Positions 1 to 10,599 of a DNA stretch of 64,000 bases are shown here, piece after piece. A program made the position numbers and the translations under genes. The DNA is from Aldrovandia affinis. Its lineage: Eukaryota; Chordata; Actinopteri; Notacanthiformes; Halosauridae. The notes under the pieces were generated by a model, which saw nothing but the letters and a program-made list of their open reading frames with translations, had not been told where the DNA came from and made no database searches. Positions within the stretch are counted from its first letter, which is position 1, and each line of letters begins with the position of its first letter. The stretch is taken from contig JAINUG010000173.1 of assembly GCA_029706075.1 (NCBI GenBank), positions 1,860,001 through 1,924,000 of the forward strand, written 5' to 3'.

Positions 1-91
1 AACTCCGCACAGAAAGGCCCCTGCCTTCGAACCCGAGACCTTCTTGCTGTGAGGCGACAGTGCTATCCACTGCACCACTGTGCCGCCATAT
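1..91 (-). repeat. tRNA-derived SINE head, truncated by window edge
   Basis: The reverse complement matches the 5' head of the complete SINE at 40201-40559: a box A-like segment ending in GCAGTGGATAGCACTGTCGC and a box B-like GGTTCGAA segment. Only the tRNA-like head and the start of the conserved body fall in the window; the rest lies beyond base 1. It is a non-coding retroposon mobilised by LINE machinery. Confidence 0.85.
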
Positions 92-991
92 TAAATTTCT
101 TCCCTGAGATATGATTTTTTTCTTTTCTTCTAAAGTTAATCAAAATCTGCCTTCATATTCACATTTACGACGTAACAGATTTTGTCGTCTCCTCGACGAT
201 CGATTGGAATTAATTTAGTCTTTCTGTGGGTTCAAGGCTGTAGAGAAGTGAAATCAGGCAAACCTTTGGTTTTGTTAAACTGTTCCCCCTTACCTCCAAA
301 CACACCCTACACCCCAGCCAGACCCCTCCACTCCACCTCCTGTGTGTTGTAATAAACATTGCAACAAATGTTTATTACAACACACAACTACAAAAGCAAG
401 ACAAGCAATCACAAACAAAACACCATAGGATGTGGGACTACGGGTTAGATAGAACAGCGACAGACAACTATGCTACCCCTGTCCTAATGCTACGGTCCAC
501 ACTACCCCTATCCCTCACTACCAGGGCTAAAGGAAAAGTAGTGGGTCTTCCAGGAAGCTGCTTCCCTACTCTGACCTACACTTACTTAAACAGGTGTCAA
601 AACAAGGAAAAAAAAGGTTTCCACAACCAAGAAGACAGGGATAAGGTGGACTCACCCCGCCGTCGGAAACTGGTCTTCCCATGCAAGCCCAGTCTTCAGG
701 CCACTACACAGAGCCTAATGCTGTTTTCCTTAGCTTAACTTGGAGCAAAAACAACATTTATTCTGAGGCTTTTGAAAATTGGGGTTCCACTCTCCAGCAG
801 GAATACAAACAAAAGGGAAAAAAAGACCTAGGCCATCAATCATCTTTCTCTTTCCACAAAACTCCCGATTACACCTCATCAACTTCCACCCCACCTGCTC
901 CAGGTGAGGCCACACCTATTTACCCATTTGGAAGGGAAGCACCTGTATGTTGCATCATCACATGCAACACATGCCCCCAAAAAATGCTAAA

Positions 992-995
<4 letters not shown>
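92..995. other. Unassigned intergenic DNA
   Basis: No protein family, RNA gene or repeat copied elsewhere in the window was recognised. The open frames here are short, lack recognisable motifs and run into the microsatellite. Confidence 0.5.

Positions 996-1073
<78 letters not shown>
996..1073. repeat. (TG)39 dinucleotide microsatellite
   Basis: An uninterrupted TG/CA run of 78 bp. It creates spurious Cys-Val and Thr-His open frames on the two strands, which should not be read as genes. Long pure TG tracts are typical of fish genomes and are usually length-polymorphic. Confidence 0.98.
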
Positions 1074-1078
<5 letters not shown>

Positions 1079-2216
1079 TGGTAGGCATCTAAATTGTCAC
1101 ACAAAATTAGAGAGGCAGCAAAAACATCTATCACAACAATCATGCAATTTAAAAACAAGATCACAGCAGCAGAGTGACTCAATCTTCAATGCATCTTTAA
1201 TTTCATTATTAAATGGGAACTAATGACAATTGTGTCAAAAGTGTCAATGGCTTTGCAAAATCAGCAAAGCTTCAGCCAATCCTAATATTTAAATATAATG
1301 CCATACCTGGTAACCTTTCACCGTACAGGAGGTTCCTGTTGCTCTTCATCTAACCCTTCAATTCAATCAATCACTGCCTTGATTGAACCAATACCACCTT
1401 TCGCAGTTGATGTTGAGGATTTCAAGAGTGTTGGTGAGCTTACTGGACTTCAGAACACCATACTGTTGACTTCACTCAAGCACAGCTCCTCAGTCTGTGA
1501 AATCTGTCAGGCTGTGGGTTGAGTGTGCGAACAATGAGATTTGTTGCCACATGTGAATAAGCAACTGCTTTCACCAGCTTGAGAATCTTGCACTCTTTAA
1601 TTTTGATTTCAGCTGTAACTGGTATGAACTAATAAACAAGGCTCTTGCAACAGAAAGTGATTAATTGAACTACCTCATTTTGATTTGTGTAACTTTGAAA
1701 TTACTGAGCCTGGGTGCTTCAATGGGTTGTAGATTATCTTGATTTGTGTGGCATAAAGCAGCTTGATGTATCCCTTCTCAATAGGAAAATGGCCGGTGTC
1801 AGGGTCATTACCCACAATCCATCTCTTTAATGTCAAGTGCCATGTAAAGAGCCAATGTATCAGTTGCCGCTAGGGAGCCACAAAGTGATGAAGGAGGAAA
1901 CTCTCCTTGTTATTTAACTCTGTGTATTATGTGCACATCACTTGAAATTATTATAATTCTAATGAAAAACAGTAAGTTCAAACTGATACCAGTTCTCTTT
2001 GATTGGCTTAATATTAAGCAAAACCACAAATATTGAAATGCTACAACAGCAGACTCAATTACGTAAAAAAGGTATTAGTTGCTGCTGAATGATCCGTGAT
2101 CATTAAAAAAATAATAAAAAAAGAGGTTCATCACATTAATCAGTCAAAAGTTATGCTCTTCCTGTCCCGTATTTGTATCTCACCAGCCACCACTGATTTA
2201 GGTATGGTACAGTCCT
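1074..2216. other. Unassigned intergenic DNA
   Basis: AT-rich sequence with no recognised coding motif, repeat or RNA gene. Short open frames have no identifiable domain. Confidence 0.5.
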
Positions 2217-2417
2217 ACTTTACATTAAGTGGCCCTAATACCTGTGTAGTTACATTGTGCCTACATCAATGTAATTACACATTGTTACACAGTACTTACA
2301 GGCTTAAAACCTGTTTATGGTTTAAGTAGTTACACATGTGTAACAATGACTTGTATGGCTTATTTAAGTGCATGTGTAGCAATAAATACGCAACAAAAAA
2401 TGTGTACATTGTGTAAG

Positions 2418-4112
2418 TGTTATGTTTTGAGACGTTTGTTCTGTTTGTTTTTGTATTTTGTTATTTTTCTCATCATTACGGTTCATTCACGTCTGTTTCC
2501 CCGTCTGTCTGTGTTCCGTGTTTTTCGATAATCCACTCCTCGTCTTTGTTATTGCACTATTCGGGTGATTTCAACTTTACGGGTTTTCTACTTTATTTTC
2601 CTATCTCGTTTACTTCCTTCTTTCTTTCTAACACTCGGTATATATTAATTAGATGTATATAGTACTAACCTACTAATCTACTAACATTAGGGATTTAGAT
2701 TAAGTTACTAACATTACTAATTACTAATTATCTCACGCTTCTATCTACTGCTATCATTCTCTCTCTCGTTGTCCTATCCCTGTACGCTTCTTTTCGCTTT
2801 ATCTGCACTCAGATTCTTTCTATGTGCTCCTCCCCTTCGAACTGTGCACGTGTCTACCTACTATTCCAGGTCGTTTTATTTCCGTGTGTTTATGTGCTTC
2901 CCAGTCCGTGTCTTTTGTCTCCCCTCGTTATTGTATTAGTGATCCCTATCGTTCTCACCTGTGTTCTTGCCCTTCTCTCCTCCCAGTCACACCTGATTCC
3001 TATTGTGTTTCCCTTCCCCTCTTGTATTTGTCACGGTTGTTCCCCTGAACCACCACCAGATGGCAGTGTTGCGCCTTCCTTTGGAAGGTGCACAGCTGGA
3101 CTTAATTATTTATCACCTCCCTATAAATACTCGCACCTGGCTTCGTTCAGTGCAAAATCGTAAGCCATTTTTACGGCCAAGCCGGTAAGGTCTGTTGCGT
3201 CTTTCTAAAGATACAACTCAAAGAAACTTTATTTAGCAAAAGAAAACGTCTCTACTCAAAACCTTCTCAGTGATAAGAACCTCTTTATGAAACCTAATTT
3301 AGGAACCTTTCTAACTTTTGGAGTTCAGTTTGGTTTCTTTCGAGCAGTCAAACAAGACTGTGTTTTGGGTTTTCATTTTCGTTCTTTTTGGCTCTACTAG
3401 CCTTTTCTCATTTGTTTCAGACACTCGGTTGTCTTTGGTTTTGTTATTCGTTTTCCCATTACCATTGGGTATACCGGTGGAGAGATTTTGCCACCGCGTG
3501 TTTTTGTTTACTTACAGTATATCTTTTATAAGGTATTTTGGTTATCGGGTGGATTTCGCTACCCTTACTTTATCTACTCTATGGAGTTTTTTCAGTTCGT
3601 TTGGTTGTGTCTGTGTGACACTTAGTCACCCGTTGGGTGATATTTTCTGTTCCTCCTTATTTGTTCATTCCCCCCTATTTCTCTGATCTACAGAGCTAGT
3701 GGTTAGACTGTAGGGCAGTACAGTCTTACTTATTGATCCCCCGGGGTTCTGCGAGTGGCACCAAGCACCAACCACCCTCACAGTATTTAAGTTCCGTGTT
3801 TGCTTTCATTCATTGTCAGAACATTGATCATCATTCACTGTGCCGATTGTGTGTAAGCCAGAGTTTGTTTGTATTTTCCGAGACACCCCTTCTGTTTGAC
3901 TTCGAGTTTGCCTTCCGATTTTGGTTGTTTGCCTTTCTGATCATTTGGTTTTGACTATTGTAATTTCGATTTCGATTTCGATTACTCTTTTGGATTTCGA
4001 TTTTGTACTTATTCTGACTCTGACTATCGGCTTTTGAACCTCGCCTGATCATTAAACGTTCCTTTACTGCCTTATCCCGGTCTGCGCCTGGGTCCCTGTT
4101 CGGTACCTCACA
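2418..4112 (+). repeat. 5' LTR of gypsy element A
   Basis: Direct repeat of 9428-10331, starting TGTTATG and ending CTCACA. It is 1695 bp long because it holds a 754-bp solo LTR plus its 5-bp target duplication; without that it would be 936 bp. The TATA-like TATTTAAG at 3784-3791 now abuts the nested insertion. About 27 nt downstream is CATTGTCAGAAC (3811-3822), the likely transcript start, which is complementary to the primer site after this LTR. Confidence 0.92.
3029..3782 (+). mobile_element. Nested solo LTR (754 bp, gypsy-type)
   Basis: This segment is absent from the otherwise matching 3' LTR of element A. It starts TGTCACGG, ends CCTCACA and is flanked by the 5-bp direct repeat GTATT (3024-3028 and 3783-3787); the 3' LTR of A shows the uninterrupted site with a single GTATT. 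A CTATAAATAC box at 3121-3130 fits an internal promoter. It has no coding capacity: the hydrophobic T-rich open frames in it are by-products of base composition. It is a lone LTR left after recombination between two LTRs of an element otherwise absent from the window. Confidence 0.92.
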
Positions 4113-4128
4113 GTACGTTCTGACCAGA
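4113..4128 (+). promoter_or_regulatory. Primer binding site / leader of element A
   Basis: Only 16 nt separate the 5' LTR from the gag ATG at 4129. The leader does not begin with TGG, so it does not look like a site for an ordinary tRNA 3' end. GTTCTGAC at 4117-4124 is exactly complementary to GTCAGAAC at 3815-3822, near the expected transcript start. In the Tf1/sushi group such pairing is the known self-priming arrangement. The match here is only 8 nt, so the call rests partly on the longer match in element C. Confidence 0.55.
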
Positions 4129-5055
4129 ATGGACCCAGCAGACACTGACCATCTACGCTTCGCACTCGAGCAGCAGGGCGCTATGCTCGGGCGTCATCAG
4201 TCCCACCTGGAGACAGTCACCCACCACCTTCAGACCCTGACCTCCAGTTTGGCTGAACTCACGATGACGCTGTGAACCATCCCATCCTGGTTTTCCTTCG
4301 GCGCTGGTGCGCGAACCCCATCTGCCTCCCCTGGAGAAGTATGCCGGTGAACCTGGCGGCTGTCGCGCATTCCTAACGCAGTGTCAACTGATTTTCCAGC
4401 TACAACCGTTGACACTCCCCAGTGAGCTTTCCAAAGTGGCTTATGTCATCACCCAGCTGACCGGTCGAGCCAAGACTTGGGGAACCACTGCGTAGGAGGA
4501 GTCATTTCCCTACTGCCAGAGTTTCAGCTTGTTTGCCGAGGAGATGAAGTAGGTCTTCAACCCGTCCAAACATGGCCACGAGGCAGCGAGGGAGATGCTT
4601 CACATGCGCCAGGTAAGAAGATCTATCTCAGATTACGCCATCGACTTTCAGACGTTGGCTAACTTCAGTGGTTGGGGTAAGAAGGCACTCTACGACACCT
4701 TCATTTGTGGTTTATCCGAACAGCTGAAAGATGAGCTGCTGACCCGCGACCTACCCGAGTCCTTCGACGACCTCATCAGTCTGGCCCTTCGTGTCGACTC
4801 TAGGCTGCAAGAGTGCCAACGCTTCCGGGATCCAGGGGTTTTCCGAAGGCCTGAGTCTGAAAGACTCCTGCCACCCTCGTCACTCACCTTAAAGCTTCAT
4901 CTGCACCCATGTCGGAACCAGAATCCATGCAGGTGGACCATGCTCGGCTTTCCCGTGAAGAATGTGATCGGAGGATGACTACCAAGTCCTGCCTCTACTG
5001 CGGTCAACCGGGCCACTTTGTTTCTAACTGTCCGTTAAAAGCCAACGCCCACTAG
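4129..5055 (+). pseudogene. Gag of gypsy element A, broken
   Basis: Gag is the structural polyprotein that packages element RNA. The ATG at 4129 opens MDPADTDH and runs 48 codons to a stop at 4273-4275. Capsid-like coding then continues in other frames (about 4307-4495 and 4595-4978) with further stops, including 4493-4495. A single CCHC zinc knuckle, [14 protein letters not shown], is encoded around 4990-5031 and gag ends at 5053-5055. Several frameshifts separate these blocks, so no full-length product is possible. The order and the knuckle match Gag of elements B and C. Confidence 0.88.
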
Positions 5056-8000
5056 TGAGTAGAGGAGCACTAGTGGGCATAATTCCGTTTGAATGCTCCT
5101 CTAAACAAAGCACCTGCCTGCTTGTGACTATCGAGTGGGAGGGTCAGAGGCGAGAGACCACCGCTCTCACTGACTCGGGCACTGAGGAGAGCTTCCTTGA
5201 TGCTGGTGTGGCTACCAAGTGGGGCATTCCGGTTTCCAGGCTTTCATGCCCTCTGGTGGCCAACTCACTCAACGGGCAAACACTTGCCCACATAACCCAT
5301 ACCAGTTCTCCCTTGACTTTGCACATCTCTGGCAACCATCAGGAGAAGATAGGACTGCACATCATTGAGCCTCCTCATGCCCCCATTGTTCTTAGCCACC
5401 CCTGGCTAGTCAAACATAACCCCTATTTGGAGTGGAGCAATCACAAGATTGTGGGTTGGAGCCCACAATGTCTGTCTCAGTGCCTGCATCAAGCCCACTC
5501 TTCTGTTCTGAGTTCCCTGTCTCCCGAGAAAACCCCTGACCTGTCTGTTGTCCCTTCCGAGTACCTGGATCTCAAAGAGGTCTTCTGTAAATCCCGAGCC
5601 ACCCGCCTACCCCCCCATCGCCCCTATGATTGCGCCATCGAACTTCTGCCTGGTACTACCCCTCCTAGGGGGCGCCTGTTTTCCTTGTCCCGTCCCGAGA
5701 TAGACACTATGAATAAGTATCTACAGGAGTCACTGGCTGCTGGCATCATTCGCCCTTCCTCTTCACCCGCTGGAGCTGTTTTTTTCTTTGTGGGCAAGAA
5801 GGACGGTTCACTACGCCCTTGCATCGACTACCGGGTGCTCAATGACATCACTGTCAAGAATCGCTACCACCCCCTCATGACATCAGCTTTTGAACAGTTG
5901 CAAGGAGCCACTGTCTTCACCAAGTTGGACCTGCGCAACGCCTACCACTTGGTGCGCATTCCTGAGGGGGACGAGTGGAAAACCGCCTTCAATACCCCGA
6001 CTGGCCACTGGGAATACTTAGTAATACCTTTCGGTTTAACCAATGCTCCAGCAGTTTTTCAAGCCTTGGTTAACAATGTTTTAAGAGACTTTATTAATCA
6101 GTTTGTGTTTGTTTATCTCAATGACATTCTTATTTTTTCTGAGACCCTAGATGAACATGTCACTCACATCCGCAGAGTTCTCCAGCGGCTTCTGGAGAAC
6201 AGACTTAGTTAAACCTGAGAAGTGCGAATTCCATTGCCAAACTACCACCTTCCTGGGCTATATCATCTCGGCCGGGAGCCTCCAGATGGACCCTCAGAAG
6301 ATCAAGGCCATTCTGGACTGGCCCCGGCCGGAGAGTCGCAAGGAATTACAACGGTTTTTGGGATTCGCTAACTTCTATAGAAGATTTATCAGGAATTACA
6401 GCACCCTGGCAGCACCCCTCACAGCCCTCACTTCCATCAAGGTCCGGTTCGACTGGAATCCCAGAGCAGAAGAAGCCTTCCACGCTCTCAAGCAGCACTT
6501 CACTTCCGATCCCATCCTCATTCATCCTGACACTACTGCTCAATTTATCGTGGAAGTCGATGCATCCAACATCGGAGTGGGGGCCATTCTCTCGCAACGC
6601 TCATCCAAGGATAACAAGGTACTCCCATGCGCCTTTTATTCCCACCGGCTCAGCCCCACTGAACAGAATTATGACATTGGCAATCGTGAGCTACTTGCTG
6701 TTAAACTCGCCTTGGAGGAGTGGAGGCATTGGCTTGAGGGCGCTCAAGTTTCTTTCCTTGTTTGGACCGACCATAAAAACTTAGAGTATTTACTAACTGC
6801 CAAGAGACTTAATTCCCGTCAGGCTCGTTAGTCCCTGTTTTTCGCTAGATTTAATTTTACTCTTTCTTATCGACCCGGTTCCAAAGAACACCAAGCCTGA
6901 TGCCGTCTCCCACCGATTCGACCTTCCTTCCAATTCTTCTGATCCTGAAACCATTCTACCTCAACAATGCTGTATCAACTTTCTCCTACTGGACATCAAA
7001 ACTACTGTTCGCTCTGCTCTGGAAGGGGAGGTTGGCCCCAGTCGCTGTCCTACTAACCGTCTTTTTGTTCCGGATTCCATTCGTCCACAAGTACTAGAGT
7101 GGGGCCACTCTTCTCTTCTGTCCTGTCACCCTGGTATCAACAGAACTCCTTCATTCAAAAACGTTTCTGGTGGCCAGCCATGACCAAGGACATCAAGGAT
7201 TTTGTCTCTGCCTGCTCTGTCTGCGCCCAGAACAAAACTCCTCATCAGCATCCCTCTGGTCTGTTACAACCCCTACCCATTCCCCACCACCCTTGGTCTC
7301 ACATAGCCTTAGATTTCATCACTGGTTTACCCCCCTCTAACAGCAACACCACTATTTTGATAGTTATTGATAGTTTTTCTAAAGTTGTTCACTTTATTCC
7401 TTTACCTAAACTCCCCTCAGCTAAAGAAACCGCCACTCTCATCATCCAGCACGTTTTCAGATTACACGGTATCCCCACTGATATAGTTTCTGACAGAGGT
7501 CCCCAGTTTACTGCTAGGTTCTGGAAAGCTTTCTGTTCACTCCTTAGTTCATCTGTTAGTTTATCATCAGGTTTTCATCCCCAATCTAACGGCCAGACAG
7601 AGCGGGCTAATCAAACTATCGAGACTGTTCTCCGCTGCCTGTGTTCCCAGAATCCCACTTCATGGAGTCAACAGCTACCCTGGGCAGAATATGCTGTCAA
7701 CTCCCAGACTTCCTCTTCTTCCCAGATGTCCCCCTTTGAATGTTGCCTTGGTTACCAACCGCCTTTATTCCCTAGCCAGGAGAAGGAGGTGGGAGTCCCC
7801 TCTGCCGAGGCCTTCCATCCGCCGGTGTCGTCGCATCTGGAGGTTAACACGCCGCAATCTACTCCGAGCCAGTTCCCGCATGAAGGAGATTGCTGACAAG
7901 AGACGCTCCGAGGCTCCCCGTTATCGTGTGGGACAACGTGTCTGGCTGACCACCCGGGACATTCCCCTCAAAGTTGACTCTCATAAGCTTGCACCCAGTT

Positions 8001-9427
8001 TTATTGGACCTTTCCCCATCATTAAAATCATCAGTCCCACTGCAGTTAGATTAAAATTACCTTCCACTATGAAAATAATTCACCCCACTTTCCATGTTTC
8101 ATGCCTCAAGCCTCTTGTCACCCACCCTTTGTGTCCCACCCCCACCCCCCCGTCTTATTGATGGTGGAGAGGCCTTCACTGTACGCAAACTGTTCGACGT
8201 TCGCCATCGGGGCTGTGGCCTCCAATACCTCGTGGATTGGGAGGGCTACGGTCCTGAGGAAAAAAATTGGATCCCTTCCCGTTGTGGGTGGAAAATTAGG
8301 GAAGGCTTCGCACCTAAGACCCCATCTGCTGTCCCTATGTGTCTAATCTCAAAAAACAATAAGTACAGGACATGGAGCCATAAAACGAGCACAATGGAGG
8401 CTAAACATAAAACTCAGATCGAGAGTCATGGGCAGTGAATGATCTTTGTCTGAAGAGGTTGTTGTCGTGAGTAGAGGAGGGAGTCGGGCTTCCCATCCTG
8501 GGGGCCAGTGACCAGATGCTGCTTACATCCTGATGGCCAATAACCAGGCCACACTTGCGAATGTAACTCAATAAGGGTACTTCTCTACCTGACAAGAGCA
8601 CAATGGGACCAATATAGGTGACCGGGTCTTCCCATCACTATGATGTATGAACCCAGTTCGGGCAAAGCTCCGCAGCACGAGAGCGAGAGAACATGGATTA
8701 ACAAGTAAACAAATGAACCCCACCACGTTGTAACCTTTTACCTTTGTATCAGGGATTCTGCAGATTTGACCACCAACATTATTGAGTTACGCCGCAGATA
8801 TACTATATTATAAATCATTGGAATTAAAACTATCCGCATAAGTCATGGGGCAATGGTGTAACCCCATATCATATAAAACTATTACTAAGTTACACAACAC
8901 AGGTAAACACATAATGCACAGTTGGGTCAGCTGAAGTGTCTGTTTATGTTTGATTAAGTCCGTTTATGTCCGTTCAAGGCTGTTTATGTCTGTTTATCTC
9001 ATTTCATTAATCTTTTAGTTAAATGGTGAAGGTATGAATAAAGGAAAATAAAAGTGGTCTCAGCAGGATGGACGCCATGAGGTCATGGGGAGGGGTCGAG
9101 TCGGTTGGGCGTGGTGGTCAGCCTCCGAGGCAACAGGATAAGAAGTTGGTGCACAGGCCTAGGGGGCAGCTGCTTTGCGCAAACCAGCCAGGTTGTTGTA
9201 TCTACTCTTGTGTTGCATACAATAAACCTTATGTACCTCAGACTCTGAAGATTGTGCCGTTTTTAAGAAGTCTTAATGTGGTATGGGATCGCTCAGTCAA
9301 ACTGGTCCTGGCTGAGATCCTATTCTGCGACACCGTGTCATCCTAGACAAGGACTTGATAAAGGACTTTCATGTTGATAGACCTGTGCCTCCTGTGAAAA
9401 CGCCAAGAGGCGTTCCTTGGGGGGTAC
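5055..9427 (+). pseudogene. Pol of gypsy element A (PR-RT-RH-IN-chromodomain), broken
   Basis: The first open block (5055-6212) holds an aspartic protease motif (TDSGTEE) and most of reverse transcriptase, whose catalytic box reads YLND instead of the usual Y-x-D-D. After a frameshift near 6200 the second block (6151-6831) carries the end of RT and RNase H, including [12 protein letters not shown] and [10 protein letters not shown], and stops at 6829-6831. A third block (7099-7896) is integrase: a zinc-binding region, then DFITGLP, SDRGPQF and NGQTERAN carrying the D, D and E. A shifted frame (7691-8161) gives the integrase C-terminal GPF-type module, and 8160-8282 the chromodomain core [10 protein letters not shown]. 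The chromodomain is cut at codon level by the solo LTR at 8283-9332 and resumes at 9337. Pol lies in the -1 frame relative to gag. Confidence 0.92.
8283..9332 (+). mobile_element. Nested solo LTR (1050 bp, retrovirus-type, 4-bp duplication)
   Basis: It begins TGTGGGTGG, ends TGCGACA and is flanked by the 4-bp direct repeat CCGT (8279-8282 and 9333-9336). Removing it and one CCGT rejoins the chromodomain reading frame of element A exactly. AATAAA near 9220, followed by a region resembling an R/U5 segment, supports plus-strand orientation. A 4-bp duplication is typical of gammaretrovirus-like (ERV1) integration rather than gypsy, so an endogenous retrovirus LTR is likely; no internal genes remain. 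Confidence 0.85.
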
Positions 9428-10331
9428 TATTATGTTTTGAGACGTTTGTTCTGTTTGTTTTTGTATTTTGTTATTTTTCTCATCATTACGGTTCATTCAC
9501 GTCTGTTTCCCCGTCTGTCTGTGTTCCGTGTTTTTCGATAATCCACTCCTCGTCTTTGTTATTGCACTATTCGGGTGATTTCGACGGCTTTATTTTCCTA
9601 TCTCGTTTACTTCCTTCTTTCTTTCTAACACTCTGTATATATTAATTAGATGTATATAGTACTAACCTACTAATCTACTAACATTAGCGATTTAGATTAA
9701 GTTACTAACATTACTAATGACTAATTATCTCACGCTTCTATCTACTGCTATCATTCTCTCTCTCATTGTCCTATCCCTGTACACTTCTCTCTTTTCGCTT
9801 TATCTGCATGCAGATTCTTTCTATGCGCCCTCCCCTTCGAACTGTGCACGTGTCCACCTACTATTCCAGGTTCTTTTATTTCCGTGTGTTTATGTGCTTC
9901 CCAGTCCGTGTCTTTTGTCTCCCCACGTTACTGTATTAGTGATCCCTATCATTCTCATCTGTGTTCTTGCCCTTCTCTCCTCCCAGTCACACCTGATTCC
10001 TATTGTGTTTCCCTTCCCCTCTTGTATTTAAGTTCCGTGTTTGCTTTCATTGATCATCATTCACTGTGCCGATTGTGTGTAAGCCAGAGTTTGTTTGTAT
10101 TTTCCGAGACACCCCTTCTGTTTGACTTCGAGTTTGCCTTCCGATTTTGTTTGTTTGCCTTTCTGATCATTTGGTTTTGACTTTTGTATTGCCTTTTTGA
10201 CTACTCTTTTGGATTTAGATTTTGTACTTTTTCTGACTCTGACTATCGGCTTTTGAACTTCGCCTGATCATTAAATGTTCCTTTACTGCCTTATCCTGGT
10301 CTGTGTCTGGGTCCCTGTTCGGTACCTCACA
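9428..10331 (+). repeat. 3' LTR of gypsy element A
   Basis: Direct repeat of the 5' LTR, 904 bp, preceded by the purine tract GGGGGGTAC. It starts TATTATG (the 5' LTR has TGTTATG, so the terminal G is mutated) and ends CTCACA, followed by the target duplication GTAAG. Compared with the 5' LTR it lacks 15 bp around 10040, between short CATT repeats; that stretch holds the segment complementary to the primer site. Confidence 0.92.
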
Positions 10332-10599
10332 GTAAGTGCACATGTGAAATAGAATTGGAGTTGTAACTAACAAGTGACTCAACACAAGGAACTTCCCACT
10401 CAAGGTATTGTCCAAAACATGGGTCAATGATCAATGGAGAACTGCTGATATTTATGTGGATGGATTAAGTTTATCTGTACCCACTAGCAGTCCACCCATA
10501 CGCACTAGAAAGATGAATTTGGTACTAATTTGTTCAAAAGCTATTTTAGGTACAGTGTAACTACACAGGAATTATGGCCACTTAATGTAAAGTGATACC

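Larger units (their letters stand above)
2418..10331 (+). mobile_element. Ty3/gypsy chromovirus (Tf1/sushi type), element A
   Basis: Two LTRs flank gag and pol remnants in the order gag, protease, reverse transcriptase, RNase H, integrase, chromodomain, which defines a chromodomain-bearing Ty3/gypsy element. The 5-bp direct repeat GTAAG lies immediately outside both ends (2413-2417 and 10332-10336), so both outer ends are original. A polypurine tract, GGGGGGTAC, precedes the 3' LTR. The element is dead: gag has several stops, pol has frameshifts and stops, and two foreign solo LTRs interrupt it (3029-3782 in the 5' LTR, 8283-9332 in pol). The LTRs differ by several indels and substitutions besides the nested insertion, so it is not a recent insertion. 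Confidence 0.93.
2217..10593. mobile_element. Putative non-autonomous DNA transposon split by gypsy element A
   Basis: Bases 2217-2262 and 10548-10593 are inverted copies of each other (about 46 bp, a few mismatches; both contain ACTTTACATTAAGTGGCC in opposite orientation). They face each other across gypsy element A, whose 5-bp target duplication joins the inner sides. Removing A leaves an element of about 460 bp with inverted ends and no coding capacity, which looks like a MITE. The superfamily is not clear; the ends do not identify a target duplication I can trust. Confidence 0.5.

Noticed and set aside
995..1223. Open frames rich in Cys-Val and Thr-His
   Set aside because: They translate the (TG)n microsatellite and its flanks; no protein evidence.
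2346..3954. Hydrophobic, membrane-protein-like open frames on the plus strand
   Set aside because: They lie entirely in T-rich LTR sequence (5' LTR of A and the nested solo LTR); the hydrophobicity reflects base composition.
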